A DNA stretch of 64,000 bases from Advenella kashmirensis WT001 (GTDB lineage Bacteria > Pseudomonadota > Gammaproteobacteria > Burkholderiales > Burkholderiaceae_B). The position numbers were made by a program, and so were the translations under genes. This document shows positions 47,561 to 58,657 of the stretch, piece by piece (positions within the stretch are counted from its first letter, which is position 1; each line of letters begins with the position of its first letter). Location: positions 3,348,001-3,412,000 of the forward strand of contig NC_017964.1 in NCBI RefSeq assembly GCF_000219915.2. Direction: 5' to 3'. The notes under the pieces were generated by a model, which did not search any database, was not told the origin of the DNA, and worked only from the letters and a program-made list of their open reading frames with translations.

Positions 47561-48265
47561 ATGGAACCGATTTTACTCTATGGCGTTCCCGCCGGCAGCT
47601 CCATGGGACTGATTGCAGCCATGGAATGGCTGGGCAAGCCATATCGCCTGTGCCGGGTAGACATGCTGAGCGAAATGCAGGAGCCGGCCTATCTGCGCAT
47701 CAATCCCAGGAGGGAAACGCCGGTCCTTATTACCGATCAGGGACAAGTCCTGACCGAGACCATGGCGATTGCCAACTGGCTGCAGGACCGCGACACCGAA
47801 AGACGGATCAGCTTTGCACCCAGGTCTGCTGAGACTGATCGCATGCATCAGCTCATGGCCTTTATCAACACGGGGTTCACCGGCGCTTTTGTCCCGCTGT
47901 GGCAGGCATGGGAAATGGAAAACCCCGACCCGCAAGTAAAAATGATATTACAGCAAGTGGGCAATGCCGGCGTCATCAATCGTCACGACAAACTGGAGCA
48001 AATGGTCGGCGACAACCCGTTCCTGCTAGGCGCGCACCCCTGTCTGGCCGATGCCATTTTCATAGGCGTAGCCCGATGGCTGGCAATCCACCAGGTGGCC
48101 GAGCCCACCCGATGGCCCAAAATTGCTGCCATGCGCGAGCGCATTAGCCGCACACCTGCTGTCTCCTTTGCAACTGCAATAGAAAATGGCGAAACGCCGG
48201 CAGGTTCCGGTGCGTTCCTGGGACACGTGGCGCTGCGTGAAGTGATTGAACGGTTTGGTGCGTGA
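47561..48265 (+). CDS. Glutathione S-transferase family protein
   Basis: A 234-residue GST-fold protein: thioredoxin-like N-terminal domain with GVPAGSSMGLIAAMEWLGKP and the cis-Pro/ETMAIANWLQD glutathione-binding segment, then an all-helical domain. The family conjugates or reduces electrophiles with glutathione in the cytoplasm. Divergence from an HxlR regulator suggests induction by the compound it detoxifies. Confidence 0.85.
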   Translation: MEPILLYGVPAGSSMGLIAAMEWLGKPYRLCRVDMLSEMQEPAYLRINPRRETPVLITDQGQVLTETMAIANWLQDRDTERRISFAPRSAETDRMHQLMAFINTGFTGAFVPLWQAWEMENPDPQVKMILQQVGNAGVINRHDKLEQMVGDNPFLLGAHPCLADAIFIGVARWLAIHQVAEPTRWPKIAAMRERISRTPAVSFATAIENGETPAGSGAFLGHVALREVIERFGA

Positions 48266-48421
48266 TTGAAACGATGGAGGGTCCGCGTGCGCGGGCCTCG
48301 TTGCGCAACAATATGCAAACGGCGCGCTGCGTATACAGCACGCTACAGTTGAGCGAACTGGATCTGACTAAAACTCTGTGCCGTATTCACTGATAGAAGA
48401 CGAAGTCGGGCAGGAACCCGA

Positions 48422-49309
48422 TCAAATCTCCAGAAACAACTCGGCTACCGTAGAGCGTAGCCAGCGATTCCCCGGATCCTGGTGATAGCGTTCATGCCAG
48501 TGTTGCTTGATGGAGAAATCCGGGAATCTGTAGGGAGGTGCAAGCGCCTTGACGTGCGCAATGTTGACCAGTATTTTGGCAACCCGCCCGGGAAGCGTGG
48601 CCATCAGATCGGTGTTGGCCAGCAGATTACCGACGCCAGGAAGCGTAGGCAACGACAGGGCAACTTTACGCTGTGTTCCCTGACGTTTCAGTTCCCGTTC
48701 GACAATCTCGTTTCCGGTACCCGGCGCTATGAGAACAACATGCCGCTCACTTTTGAACCTGCTTTGGGTCAGTCTGGCATCAATACGCGGATGGTCGCGT
48801 CGCACCACGCAGGCAAAACCATCCTTGAACAACTTCTGCTGATAAAAACCAGCCTCAAGTTCGGGCATATACCCGATAGCCAGGTCTGCATCCCCTGATT
48901 CCAGCAATTTTCCGGTATCCGCCTTGATACGCAGAACTTCAATCTGGACATTGGGTGCCACCCTGGCCACCTTATTCATCATTGCCGGCATAAATTCAAG
49001 ATGACTGATGTCCGTCATGGATATTCTGAACGTCCTGTATGACGATGCCGGATCAAACTCCGCCTGCTGCTGAGTGGCTAGCTGCAGCAATTGCAGAGCC
49101 TGGCGCAGTTGCGGCACGAGCATGGCAGCCCGCGGGGTTGGCATCATCCCATTCCCGGTGCGTACGAACAGCTGATCATTGAAGCGGCGCCGCAACCGTG
49201 CGAGCGCCAGGCTGACCGACGTCTGTGGGATGCCGAGATTCTCTCCTGCCCGACTGACGCTGCGGGTCTTGTATATCTCATCAAATACGGCTAGTAGCTT
49301 CATGTCCAT
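48422..49309 (-). CDS. LysR-family transcriptional regulator
   Basis: A 295-residue LysR protein with N-terminal helix-turn-helix (VSRAGENLGIPQTSVSLALA) and a NodD/NahR-like effector domain start (RTFRISMTDISHLEFMPAMM). It is divergent from a Bug receptor and FAD oxidoreductase operon, its probable target. NahR-like regulators often respond to aromatic acids, but the ligand is unknown. Confidence 0.87.
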   Translation of the reverse strand: MDMKLLAVFDEIYKTRSVSRAGENLGIPQTSVSLALARLRRRFNDQLFVRTGNGMMPTPRAAMLVPQLRQALQLLQLATQQQAEFDPASSYRTFRISMTDISHLEFMPAMMNKVARVAPNVQIEVLRIKADTGKLLESGDADLAIGYMPELEAGFYQQKLFKDGFACVVRRDHPRIDARLTQSRFKSERHVVLIAPGTGNEIVERELKRQGTQRKVALSLPTLPGVGNLLANTDLMATLPGRVAKILVNIAHVKALAPPYRFPDFSIKQHWHERYHQDPGNRWLRSTVAELFLEI

Positions 49310-49431
49310 TATTTAATTTCCTGCTAGCGTGTATTACCTATCCTCGATCGACGCAATGATACCCGGTCCATAAAATGCACACAAGAACCAGACATATCTG
49401 GCACAACCAGCCAGTCTCCAGGAGACATAAC

Positions 49432-50398
49432 ATGAAATCGATCGCACTTCGACTTTTCTTTCTCGCCACACTCGCAATCACCGGCTCTAGCGCACTTGCA
49501 AACAATTGGCCTGCCGGGCCCGTGAGTATCGTCGTTCCTTTTGATGCCGGCTCTACCCCGGACTTTACTGCTCGCCTTATTGGTGAGCGCCTGGCGGCAA
49601 AATTACAGCAGCCCTTCGTGGTGGAGAACAAGAGCGGAGCAGCCGGCAACATCGGAACCAACGTCGTTGCCAAAGCCCACGCCGATGGACAAACGATTGG
49701 CGTCAGCATTGCGGGTGCACTGGGCGTCAATGCCCTATTATTCAGGAGCATGCCGTACGACGTGGCCAGGGACATCGAATTGGTCACCGTGGCCGTGTCA
49801 CAACCATCGGTACTGGTAGTCGGATCCAAACTGGCCACGACCGATACCAAGCAGTTGGCCGCCTTGATGAAAACGGACTCGAAACTGAGTTTCGCATCTA
49901 TCGGCGCTGGATCGATTTCGCATCTGGCAATGGCAGCCCTGGTTGCTCAAACAGGGGGCGATGCCGTCCATGTACTACAGGGGATCGGGTGCCGCGGTCA
50001 CGGCGGTTCTTTCGGGTGATGTCGACATGGCGCTGCTGCCCGCAGCAGCGGTGATGCCACATGTTAAGGCAGGCAAACTACGGGCATTGGCAGTTGCCTC
50101 GCCTGCCAGGTCGCCTTCGCTTCCCGATATACCCACATTAGCCGAAAGTGGTCTGCCCAACATAAAGGGAGATGCCTGGATCGGCCTTATTGCGCCAGCC
50201 AATACCCCCTCTTCCATTATCAATACCTTGCATGAAAATGTGCTTCAGATCCTGGCCGAACCGGCAGTCCAGAGCAGACTTCGCACCCAGTACATGGATC
50301 CGGTGGGTAACTCGCAAGCGGATTTCAGCAAGCTCCTGCAAGAGGATTTGGCACGCTGGAAGCAGGTTGTCGAACAGAACCATATCAAACTTGATTAA
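49432..50398 (+). CDS. Bug-family tripartite tricarboxylate transporter binding protein (one frameshift)
   Basis: ATG 49432 follows a GGAGA site and gives a clear signal peptide (LFFLATLAITGSSALA). Bug signatures PVSIVVPFDAGSTPDFTARL and VVENKSGAAGNIG are present. The frame changes near 49975, where HV should join YRGSGAAVTAV; reading on gives a normal C terminus. It is co-transcribed with an FAD oxidoreductase 22 bases downstream and probably imports its substrate. Confidence 0.84.
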
Positions 50399-50420
50399 CA
50401 CTTAGACAAGGACAGTATTC

Positions 50421-51775
50421 ATGACGACTTTACCATCGACCTTGCTGGAGCCATCGCGAAATCTGCCGGTTTTTGGCGAGTATGACGTTGTTGTCATCGG
50501 CGGCGGTCCCGCCGGACTTGCCGCTGCGGCCAGTGCTGCACGCCATGGCGCCCAAACACTGCTGGTGGAATCTTATGGCTTTCTTGGAGGCATGGGTACC
50601 GCAGGCGGCGTGACTAACTTTGCAGGCCTTTACGGTCGCCACAACGGTCAAATGCAGCAGTTGGTGCGCGGCGCAGTAGACGATCTGCTGTCGCGCATTG
50701 AAGCGCTGGGCGGACTGAACCAGCCTCAGGATGGAATGCAAGGTCGCATCAGGGTGCGCTCGTACGATACGTCCATATACAAATGTGCGGCCGACCAATG
50801 GATGCTGGCTTGCCGGGTAAACATATTATTTCACGCCCGTGCCTGCGCCGTGCTTATGGAAGATAACCGCATCAACGCCCTGGTGGTCGAGACCAAATCA
50901 GGCAGGCAGGCAATCCGAGCCAACATTTTCGTTGACTGCTCAGGCGACGCAGACGTGGCCGTATTTGCCGGCGTGGCCCATGAAATAGGCGACGGACACG
51001 GCAGTGGACTCTTTCCGACGACGATGTTCCGTGTCGGCCATGTGGACGCCTCGCAGGCACTGCCTGCAGTCGGTGAATTCAAGGCCATCAACGACTTTAT
51101 GGAACGTGCGCAACGGGAACATCCGGGACGGTATCGCTTCCCGCGAGACGGCGCGATTCTCAGGCCGCAAATCCATTCGTCTGAATGGCGGGCCAATGTC
51201 ACTCAAATTGCCAATGCCGAGGGTCGCGCCTGAACGCAGTGGACGCCAATGAGCTGAGTGCCGGCGAGGTAGAAGGCAGACGCCAGGTGCTTGCCTACTT
51301 CCAGTTTCTTCGAGAACAGATTCCGGGTTTCTCCGAGGCGCGCATCGTCGAAATCGCGCCACAGATCGGCATCCGTGAGACGCGTCGCGTTCAGGGATGT
51401 TACGCGTTGAAGGGTGACGATATCATCGGTTCTGCCCGCTTTGATGACAGGATCGGCATAAACGCGTGGCCCATGGAATTGCATCAATCCGGCGGTATTT
51501 CATGGGGATTCCCATCAGATCCAGACCGGGCATACAACGATCTGCCGTGGCGAATGCTGGTACCCGTACAAGTGCAAAACCTGCTGGTTGCGGGCCGCTG
51601 TGCCTCAATGACACATGAAGGGCAGTCTGCAGCCAGGGCCAGCGGCGCATGCTTCGTGATGGGTCAGGCTGCCGGCACCGCCGCCGCAATGGCTGGCACA
51701 ACACCGTTGCAAACGTTTGATCCAGCACATCTGCAGCAGGCCTTGCGTACGGACGGGTGCCTGCTGGAGCCATAA
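50421..51775 (+). CDS. FAD-dependent oxidoreductase (one frameshift)
   Basis: About 451 residues of the FAD_oxidored type: N-terminal VVVIGGGPAGLAAAASAARHG, the loop FLGGMGTAGGVTNF and a C-terminal NLLVAGRCASMTHEGQSAAR flavin contact. The frame changes near 51230, where one missing C would fuse EGRA to LNAVDANEL. Family members are flavoprotein dehydrogenases with few known substrates. Adjacent Bug and LysR genes point to a catabolic role. Confidence 0.82.
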
Positions 51776-51899
51776 TACGACGATGGGCAATGCCGCTTGG
51801 TTCATGCGCGCAACACGACCGATCCGCAGCACATCCGCACAACGGGGGCAATACGCTTACAAAGTGGCAGCAGGATTGGACAGTATCGCCAACAGAAGA

Positions 51900-52832
51900 C
51901 TACATAGCTGATTCAGCATCGTACTCATGCGCGACTTCTCGCAAGCAATTCAAGGCCAGGCGTAAGGCATGCGACATGAACGCTTCCTTGCTCCAGTACA
52001 TGGCAACGGCACCTGATCCGGACAAGCGCATTGGCAGGATTCTGAGGACATTCATCTGTGCCAGCCGCAGGGAGGCTCGAACCGAGGCCACACCGATCAT
52101 GTCACTATTGTTCAGGAACATAAGATTGGCTGTAACGGAATTGGTCTCTATCGTGTCCTGCGCCAGGTTCTGCCCTGCTGCCACCAGCGCAACATCCAGT
52201 GCATTACGCACCGGCGTGCCTTTTGGCCAGACCAACCAGCGATAAGCATGTAAATCCGACCAGCGCAGCGGATCAACTTGCAAAAGCGGGTGCCCTGGAC
52301 GTACAACAAAGTGGATTCCGTCAAAGAACAGATTCTCAGCCTCCAGAGTCGGGCTGGCCAGATCCGTATCGGCACGACCCAACACGATGTCCAGCGCCCC
52401 CTGCTGCAGTTGGGAAATCAATCGGTCAGTGGTTCCTTCGACAAGATTCACCCGGGCCTTTGGCATACGTGTCAGCAGACGCATAATGGCCAGCGGTACG
52501 GTGTCAGATGCAGCAACCCCGCTGGCGCCGATTATGACCCGGCCGCTACCGCCTTCACGCAGCATGTCCATATCACTGCTGGCGCGATCCAGCTGAATAT
52601 CGATTTGTCTGGCGTGGGCAATCAGCATCTCGCCATAGGGCGTCGGAATCAGGCCGCGTGCATGGCGCTCGAATAAGGGCAAGCCAATATCTTCCTCAAG
52701 ATCTTTCAACCATTTGGACAGCCCTGGCTGGGTTGTATGCAGTTTGGCTGCGGAATGGCTTATGTTGTGCGTTTGCGCCAGACTAAGCAGCATTTTTACG
52801 TGGCGCAGTCGCAGCCGGTGGGTCCAATCCAT
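51900..52832 (-). CDS. LysR-family regulator, GbpR/PcaQ-like
   Basis: A 310-residue LysR protein. N-terminal DNA-binding region LRLRHVKMLLSLAQTHNISH and TTQPGLSKWLKDLEEDIGLP resembles GbpR-type regulators; a standard effector domain follows. It is divergent from the 3-hydroxybenzoate hydroxylase gene with 138 bases between, so it probably controls the gentisate operon. Confidence 0.87.
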   Translation of the reverse strand: MDWTHRLRLRHVKMLLSLAQTHNISHSAAKLHTTQPGLSKWLKDLEEDIGLPLFERHARGLIPTPYGEMLIAHARQIDIQLDRASSDMDMLREGGSGRVIIGASGVAASDTVPLAIMRLLTRMPKARVNLVEGTTDRLISQLQQGALDIVLGRADTDLASPTLEAENLFFDGIHFVVRPGHPLLQVDPLRWSDLHAYRWLVWPKGTPVRNALDVALVAAGQNLAQDTIETNSVTANLMFLNNSDMIGVASVRASLRLAQMNVLRILPMRLSGSGAVAMYWSKEAFMSHALRLALNCLREVAHEYDAESAM

Positions 52833-52970
52833 AATGGGCTCAGATAATAGGGTTCGGATAACAGAGCTTAGGTATATTGTTTTTTATATGAATGATAATA
52901 ATATTTCATTTTAAATTATATGCCTATACAGCCATAATGGGTGAAAACGTGGCAATAGAAGGAGACAACC

Positions 52971-54175
52971 ATGACGACACAACAACCGCAGAGCGCCATT
53001 ATCGTGGGTGGCGGCATCGGTGGCCTTGCGGCTGCCTTGGCTTTGACCCGTCAAGGTATTCAGGTGCAGTTGCTGGAGCAGGCGTCACAGATTGGTGAAA
53101 TCGGCGCCGGCATTCAATTGGGACCCAATGCCTTCTCAGCCCTTGACGCACTGGGTGTCGGCGAAGCGGCCAGGCAATGCGCCGTCTTTACCGATCACAT
53201 CATTATGATGGACGCAGTTGACAATACCGAGGTTTTGCGTGTCCAGACCGGCGAGCAGTTCCGCGACCGTTTCAACGGCCCTATGCGGTGATTCACCGGG
53301 CTGACATTCACGGTGCCATTTTGAACGGAGTACAAAACGATCCGCTGATCTCGTTTCAAACCTCCACACAGATCAAGACCTTCACCCAGACAGACCAATA
53401 CGCGCAGGTGACGGATGCGGAGGGCAACGTTTTCCGGGCGGATGTCGTGATCGGCTGTGATGGCGTTAAATCCGTTGTACGTGATCACCTGATCGGTGAC
53501 GCCACCCGTGTGACCGGCCATGTGGTCTACCGTGCTGTCGTAGATAAAGAAAACATGCCGGACGACTTGCGTATCAACGCGCCGGTATTATGGGCGGGGC
53601 CCCGGTGCCATCTCGTACATTACCCATTGCGAGGCGGCGAACAATACAACCTGGTCGTCACCTTTCACAGTCGGCAACAGGAACAATGGGGTGCGCGTGA
53701 TGGTAGTCAGGAAGAAGTGCTTTCCTATTTCGAAGGCATACATGAACGCCCCAGGCAGTTGCTTGATCTGCCAACCTCCTGGCGCCGCTGGGCTACGGCG
53801 GACCGCGAGCCGGTCCCGCACTGGAGCGTTGGCCGTGCAACCCTTTTGGGAGATGCGGCACATCCCATGTCGCAATACATGGCCCAGGGCGCTTGCATGG
53901 CCCTGGAAGACGCCGTCACGCTCGGCTTATCCATTGAGCAGTGCCGCGGCGACTTGCCTGGCGCTTTCAAGCTTTATGAGTCCTTGCGCATACCGCGCAG
54001 CGCCCGTGTCGTCTGGTCCACGCGCGAGATGGGACGAATTTATCATGCGGCAGGTGTAGAGCGTGCTGTTCGAAACTCACTTTGGAAAGACACACCACAA
54101 TCTCGTTTCTATGACAACCTGCAGTGGTTATACGGCTGGAATGCACAAAACTGCATGCAAGGCTATCGGCTTTGA
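52971..54175 (+). CDS. 3-Hydroxybenzoate 6-hydroxylase-type FAD monooxygenase (one frameshift)
   Basis: Two frames join at the C run 53279-53281 (one C missing, giving NGPYAVIHRAD), producing about 401 residues. N-terminal FAD motif GGGIGGLAAALAL, the LEQASQIGEIGAGIQLGPNA stretch typical of 3-hydroxybenzoate/salicylate hydroxylases, DG motif CDGVKSVVRD and GDAAHPMSQYMAQGACMALE. It would convert 3-hydroxybenzoate to gentisate with NADH and oxygen. Downstream gentisate-pathway genes support this. Salicylate 5-hydroxylation is unlikely, as that uses a multicomponent enzyme. Confidence 0.86.
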
Positions 54176-54215
54176 CGGCCACCCTCAACAAATAAAAAAT
54201 TCCAGGAGACAAACC

Positions 54216-55202
54216 ATGTTTTTTCGCAAACGCCGTACCCTGATGGCAGCTGCGCTTGCCATTAGTTGCCTGACCAGCACTGCATGGGGGCAGGCATCCG
54301 ACTATCCTCAAAAGACCGTTACACTGTACACAGCCTTTTCCATTGGCAGTGGTCCTGACGTAGTGCTGCGCATCCTGAGCCAGGAACTTGGCAAGAAGTG
54401 GAAGCAGCCGGTGGTGGTCGAAAACCGCCCAGGCGGTGGCGGCTTCATTGCATTGGAAGCGGTAAGCAAACGGGCGCCCGATGGCTATTCCCTGCTACAA
54501 CTGGATAGCGAGCATATTTCGGCGCTGCCGCATTTGTATAAAGCCCGTCACTACTTTCCACTGGAGAAGTTTGATCTGGTCGCGCCTTTATTTTATACAC
54601 CGTTCATGATCGCCGTCAGTGAAAAATCACCCTGGAAAAATCTGACCGAGCTGATCGCAGCGGCTAAAAAAAGCCCCGACAGTGTTACCTATGGGTCGTG
54701 GTTTGTGGGCAGTCCTGGCCACCTTGGTGGGCAATGGCTGGACTCGCTGACAAACACCAAGATGCTGCACATTCCCTACAAGGAAGTTAGCCAACTGTAT
54801 ACCGCGGTAGCCAATGCAGAAGTGGACTGGGCATTTGGCACCATCCCGTCCACCCGACCGGTGTACGACAGCGGCAAACTGCGCTATTTGGCGATCGCTG
54901 CTCCCGAAAGGCACACACTGTATCCCAATGTACCCACCGTAGCAGAAGCCGGCGGGCCTGGCGAACTGGACGTCAATTCGATCGTATCGCTTGTCGCACC
55001 CAAAGGCATCCCTGTAGAAATACGTGACAAGATCCACGCTGATATTGCAGAGGTACTGCGTGACCCCGAAGTACGCAAGCGTTTTGATTCCTTTGCCTTC
55101 GAGCCGCTGAGCTGGACGTTGACGCAATTGCGCGAACGTCTTGACCAAAAATCGGCCACGTACAAAGACCTGATAGATAGCGCCAACATCAGTTTGGATT
55201 AA
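54216..55202 (+). CDS. Bug-family tripartite tricarboxylate transporter binding protein
   Basis: A 328-residue receptor; ATG 54216 follows AGGAGA. Signal peptide ends near STAWGQ. Bug motifs: TLYTAFSIGSGPDVVLRILS, VVENRPGGGGFIALEAV. It sits between the hydroxylase and gentisate dioxygenase genes, so a hydroxybenzoate or gentisate ligand is likely (positional inference). Confidence 0.88.
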   Translation: MFFRKRRTLMAAALAISCLTSTAWGQASDYPQKTVTLYTAFSIGSGPDVVLRILSQELGKKWKQPVVVENRPGGGGFIALEAVSKRAPDGYSLLQLDSEHISALPHLYKARHYFPLEKFDLVAPLFYTPFMIAVSEKSPWKNLTELIAAAKKSPDSVTYGSWFVGSPGHLGGQWLDSLTNTKMLHIPYKEVSQLYTAVANAEVDWAFGTIPSTRPVYDSGKLRYLAIAAPERHTLYPNVPTVAEAGGPGELDVNSIVSLVAPKGIPVEIRDKIHADIAEVLRDPEVRKRFDSFAFEPLSWTLTQLRERLDQKSATYKDLIDSANISLD

Positions 55203-55222
55203 ACATATAGGAACCAATTGCC

Positions 55223-56354
55223 ATGAATGTGATTAATGCCATTCCCTCGCCTGTCCGGTTAACTGCCAGCGCCTCCCCGGGTCAACCGGAACCCACACCA
55301 GAACTGAAACAGCTCTACCGCGGTTTTGAGCGCGAGATGCTGGTGCCTTTGTGGACAGAAATTGGTGATTTGATGCCGATGCATCCAAAAAGTAAGGCCA
55401 GTGCCACGTGTGGCGTTGGGATCGGCTGGTGCAATTGGCCGAAGAAGCCGGCCGTATCGTACCGGTAGGCCGCGGCGGCGAACGCCGCGCCATTGCCCTG
55501 GCCAACCCCTCGCTTGGAGGACGCCCCTTTGCCACACCCACGCTTTGGGCAGCCATCCAGTATCTGATGCCTGGCGAAGATGCACCAGAACATCGCCATA
55601 CCCAGCACGCCTTTCGGTTCATCGTAGAGGGCGAAGGCGTCTGGACTGTGGTCAATGGCGATTCCGTGCGCATGTCGCGTGGCGATTTTCTGCCCCAGGG
55701 GGGCTGGAACTGGCACGCCCACCATAATGCGTCGATCGAACCCATGGCATGGATCGACGGTTTGGACATTCCTTTTGCCTCCTATACGGAATCGCAGTTT
55801 TTCGAAGTCGGACGCCACAAGCTTGACCCTCAGGAATACATCAAACCGGCCAGGTCACGCTCCGAACGCCTGTGGGCACATCCGGCTTGCGCCCTGTATC
55901 GCAACAGGAAGATCAGCCCACCACGCCTTTACTGGCCTACCGCTGGGAAGACACAAATCTGGCACTGAGCGAACAGCTCGCACTGGAAGAAGAAGGCTAC
56001 AGCGCTACGCTAAGCCCAGGCCATGCCGCCGTGCGCTACACCAATCCGATGAATGGCCGTGACGTGCTTCCTACTATTCGCTGTGAGATGCACCGCATAC
56101 GCAGCGGCGCGCATACGCGAACCAAGCGCGAGGTCGGCTCATCGGTGATCCAGGTATTCGATGGACAGGGAAGTGTTACCGTCGGCGAACACCAATGGGA
56201 GGTCAAGCGTGGCGACATGTTTGTTATACCCTCATGGCAGCCTTTTACCGCCCTATGCGCTGCAGACCAGTCATCGCTGGACCTTTTCCGTTTCAGCGAC
56301 GCTCCTATTTTCGAAGCAGTGCATGCCTATCGCGAACAGTTCGACACGCCCTGA
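55223..56354 (+). CDS. Gentisate 1,2-dioxygenase (two frameshifts)
   Basis: Three frames join near 55404 (before HVWRWDRLVQLAEEAG) and at the G run 55874-55876 (giving SERLWGTSGLRPVSQQ) to about 377 residues. Bicupin architecture: first cupin with iron ligands in EHRHTQHAFRFIVEG and WNWHAHHN, second cupin in the C-terminal third (RTKREVGSSVIQVFDGQG). It opens gentisate to maleylpyruvate using Fe(II) and oxygen. Adjacent genes encode the next two steps. Confidence 0.88.
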
Positions 56355-56446
56355 CGTGCCGGGCAGAGGGCCCGCCAGCCTTGCTTACTCGCTCTTTCAC
56401 CATCCCAGACTTCTGGGCTACATCCCTATTGCAGATCGGAAACACC

Positions 56447-57153
56447 ATGACTACAGTCAATTATCTTTGGACACCCCGTCCCGCACAAACCATGCCAGTA
56501 CATGGCACTGAACAACATTTTCCCATCAACCGTCTGTTTTTTGTAGGTCGCAATTATCATGCCCATGCCACAGAGATGGGCAAACCCGTAGACAAAAGCA
56601 CAGAGCGCCCTTTTTACTTTACCAAGAGTCCGCAAACCCTGACACTGTCAGCGCTACTGTCCCATATCCACCGGAAACCAGTAACTACCATTTTGAAATG
56701 GAACTGGTGGTCGCCATTGGCAAAGCGGGGTTTCGTGTTGCTGCCGACCAGGCACATGAAATTATCTATGGCTATGCTTGTGGCCTGGACATGACCCGCC
56801 GCGACTTGCAACTGGTCGCTCGCGACAAGGGCCGTCCATGGGACCTGGGCAAGGATGTGGAAGATTCAGCAGTGGCATCACACATCGTGCCCATGCCTGG
56901 CAAGATTATTGAGAACGGTGCCATTGAACTATCAGTAAATGGTGCAGTCAAGCAACGCTCAAATATCGACAAGCTAATCTGGAACATCCGTGAAATCATT
57001 GCAGACCTGTCCCTGTTCTACCACTTGCAACCTGGCGACCTGATTTACACAGGTACCCCGGAAGGCGTAGGCGCCGTCGTGCCCGGCGACAGGATAACTG
57101 GCCGCGTGGAAGGCGTGGGTGATATTCAATTGAATGTAGGTCAGTCAGCGTAG
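56447..57153 (+). CDS. Fumarylpyruvate hydrolase, FAH family (one frameshift)
   Basis: ATG 56447 starts MTTVNYLWTPRP. The frame changes near 56651, where a missing G would restore TLTxSGATVPYPPETSNYHF. The C-terminal part has the FAH fold pattern: metal ligands in NYHFEMELVVAIG, GYACGLDMTRRDLQ, and TGTPEGVGAVVPGD. About 235 residues, as expected for NagK-like fumarylpyruvate hydrolase, which yields fumarate and pyruvate. It follows the dioxygenase gene. Confidence 0.86.
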
Positions 57154-57189
57154 CCGTTGCGGATTCAGTAAAGAAAAGAAGGAATATAC

Positions 57190-57827
57190 ATGAAGCTTTA
57201 CAGCTTTTTCCGTAGCGGAACATCACATCGCCTGCGCATTGCGCTAAACCTGAAGGGGCTCGCACCGGATTATATCCCCGTGGACCTCCGAGTGGACGAA
57301 CAAGCCGAAGAGCCGTACAAGGCGATCAATCCGCAGGGGCTGGTCCCCGCCCTCACCATGGATAACAGCAGAACGCTGATTCAGTCTACCGCCATTATCG
57401 AATGGCTGGAGGAACGTTACCCCGAGCCGGCGTTATTGCCAGAAGACCCAGAAGCGCGCGCCCATGTACGTGCGCTTGCTGCCATTGTCGGTTGCGACGT
57501 ACACCCTATCAATAACCGCCGCATTCTGCAGTATCTGCGCAAACATTTCAGCGGCGACGACACGGCCATCAACGCCTGGTGCGGCCATTGGATAACTGCC
57601 GGCTTCGATACCATAGAGACATTATTGGCAAAGGATCGGAATCGCCAGGGATTTTGCTTTGGAGATGCCCCGTCCATGGCCGATGTTTATTTAATCCCTC
57701 AGATAGAAAGCGCCCGCCGTTTTAATGTCGATATGACTCAATGGCCATTGATCTGTGCAGTTGAAAAAAACTGCAGTGCCTTGCCCGCTTTGCAAAGGCG
57801 GAGCCCATGGCGCAGCCTGATGCCTGA
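57190..57827 (+). CDS. Maleylpyruvate isomerase, glutathione-dependent (zeta-class GST)
   Basis: A zeta-class GST starting MKLYSFFRSGTSHRLRIALN; the SGTSHRLRIALNLKG segment marks the maleylacetoacetate/maleylpyruvate isomerase clade. It isomerises maleylpyruvate to fumarylpyruvate with glutathione. As written, the frame runs to 57843 with a non-typical tail; adding one G in the GG at 57797-57798 gives LQRAEPMAQPDA and a stop at 57827, which fits the family ending, so I place the end there. A bidirectional terminator follows. Confidence 0.88.
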
Positions 57828-57964
57828 CAACAGATCCGGATAGTCTGCGCGATGCTTTGTGCGGACTATCCGGCTTCATCAGCAACGAACGACGTATATC
57901 TCACTGTCTGTCTGGCTGGCGTATTTATTAATCACCAGCAGAGTTACTATAACGCACGCAAAGA

Positions 57965-57989
57965 AAAAGGCTGATCATCAGCCTTTTTC
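57965..57989. terminator. Bidirectional intrinsic terminator
   Basis: AAAAAGGCTGA and TCAGCCTTTTT form a perfect 11-bp stem with a 3-base loop, A-rich before and T-rich after, between the convergent gentisate and nicotinate operons. Confidence 0.9.
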
Positions 57990-58034
57990 CTTACTACACA
58001 GCGATTGGTCCTTAATTCCGGTCACGCAAGCGCC

Positions 58035-58657
58035 CTAGCCCAGGCCAAGCAGACGCATGGCCTGCGCGCGATCGACCACTGTCGCGTACTTCTGTTTCAT
58101 ATCGAACAGGTTTGCCTCGTGCGGGGCCTGTGCCCTGTCGCCGACGCAATCGGCGACGACCAGCGGGCGAAAGCCAGTTGCATGGCATCGACCACAGAGG
58201 CGCGTACGCAACCGCTGGTGACGGCGCCGGCGACCAGCAGGGTTTTGACGCCACGCTGCGTCAGCCAGGCGGCCAGCGAGGTGCCGAAAAACGCCGATGG
58301 CACATTCTTGCGTACGATCAGCTCTCCCTGGACCGGCGTCAGTTGCGGCACAATCTGGCTATTGGGTTCGTTTTCCAGCAAGCCCAGCATGCCGGGAACC
58401 TTGATACTGAAAATATTGTTGTCGGCGCCATCGTCCGCATACACAATGCGCGTGTGCGCCACGGGCCAGCCCTGTTCGCGCGCTGTTTGCAGCAGTTTTT
58501 CCGTATTCTCGATCGCCTGGGCAATATTGCCGCCGCCAAAGACTTCTGGATCGGCAAAGCCGTTGACCAGGTCGATAATCAACAGGCCATAGGGTGCCAC
58601 CGGTTCCAGCTCGGCGCCAAAGCCTGCTGCTCATAGACTGCATCTGCCTTACTCATT
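58035..58657 (-). CDS. nicF: Maleamate amidohydrolase-like isochorismatase-family enzyme (two frameshifts)
   Basis: Starts MSKADAVYEQQ, overlapping the upstream gene by eight bases. Frames change near 58625 (joining GFGAELEPVAPYGLLIIDL) and near 58150 (joining RPLVVADCV-type sequence to EANLFDMKQKYATVVDRAQA and a stop at 58035). The catalytic triad of the family is visible: Asp in LLIIDLVNG, Lys in IVRKNVPSAF, Cys in GAVTSGCVRAS. NicF hydrolyses maleamate to maleate in nicotinate degradation; the neighbours nicX and nicD support this over N-carbamoylsarcosine amidase. Confidence 0.82.
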
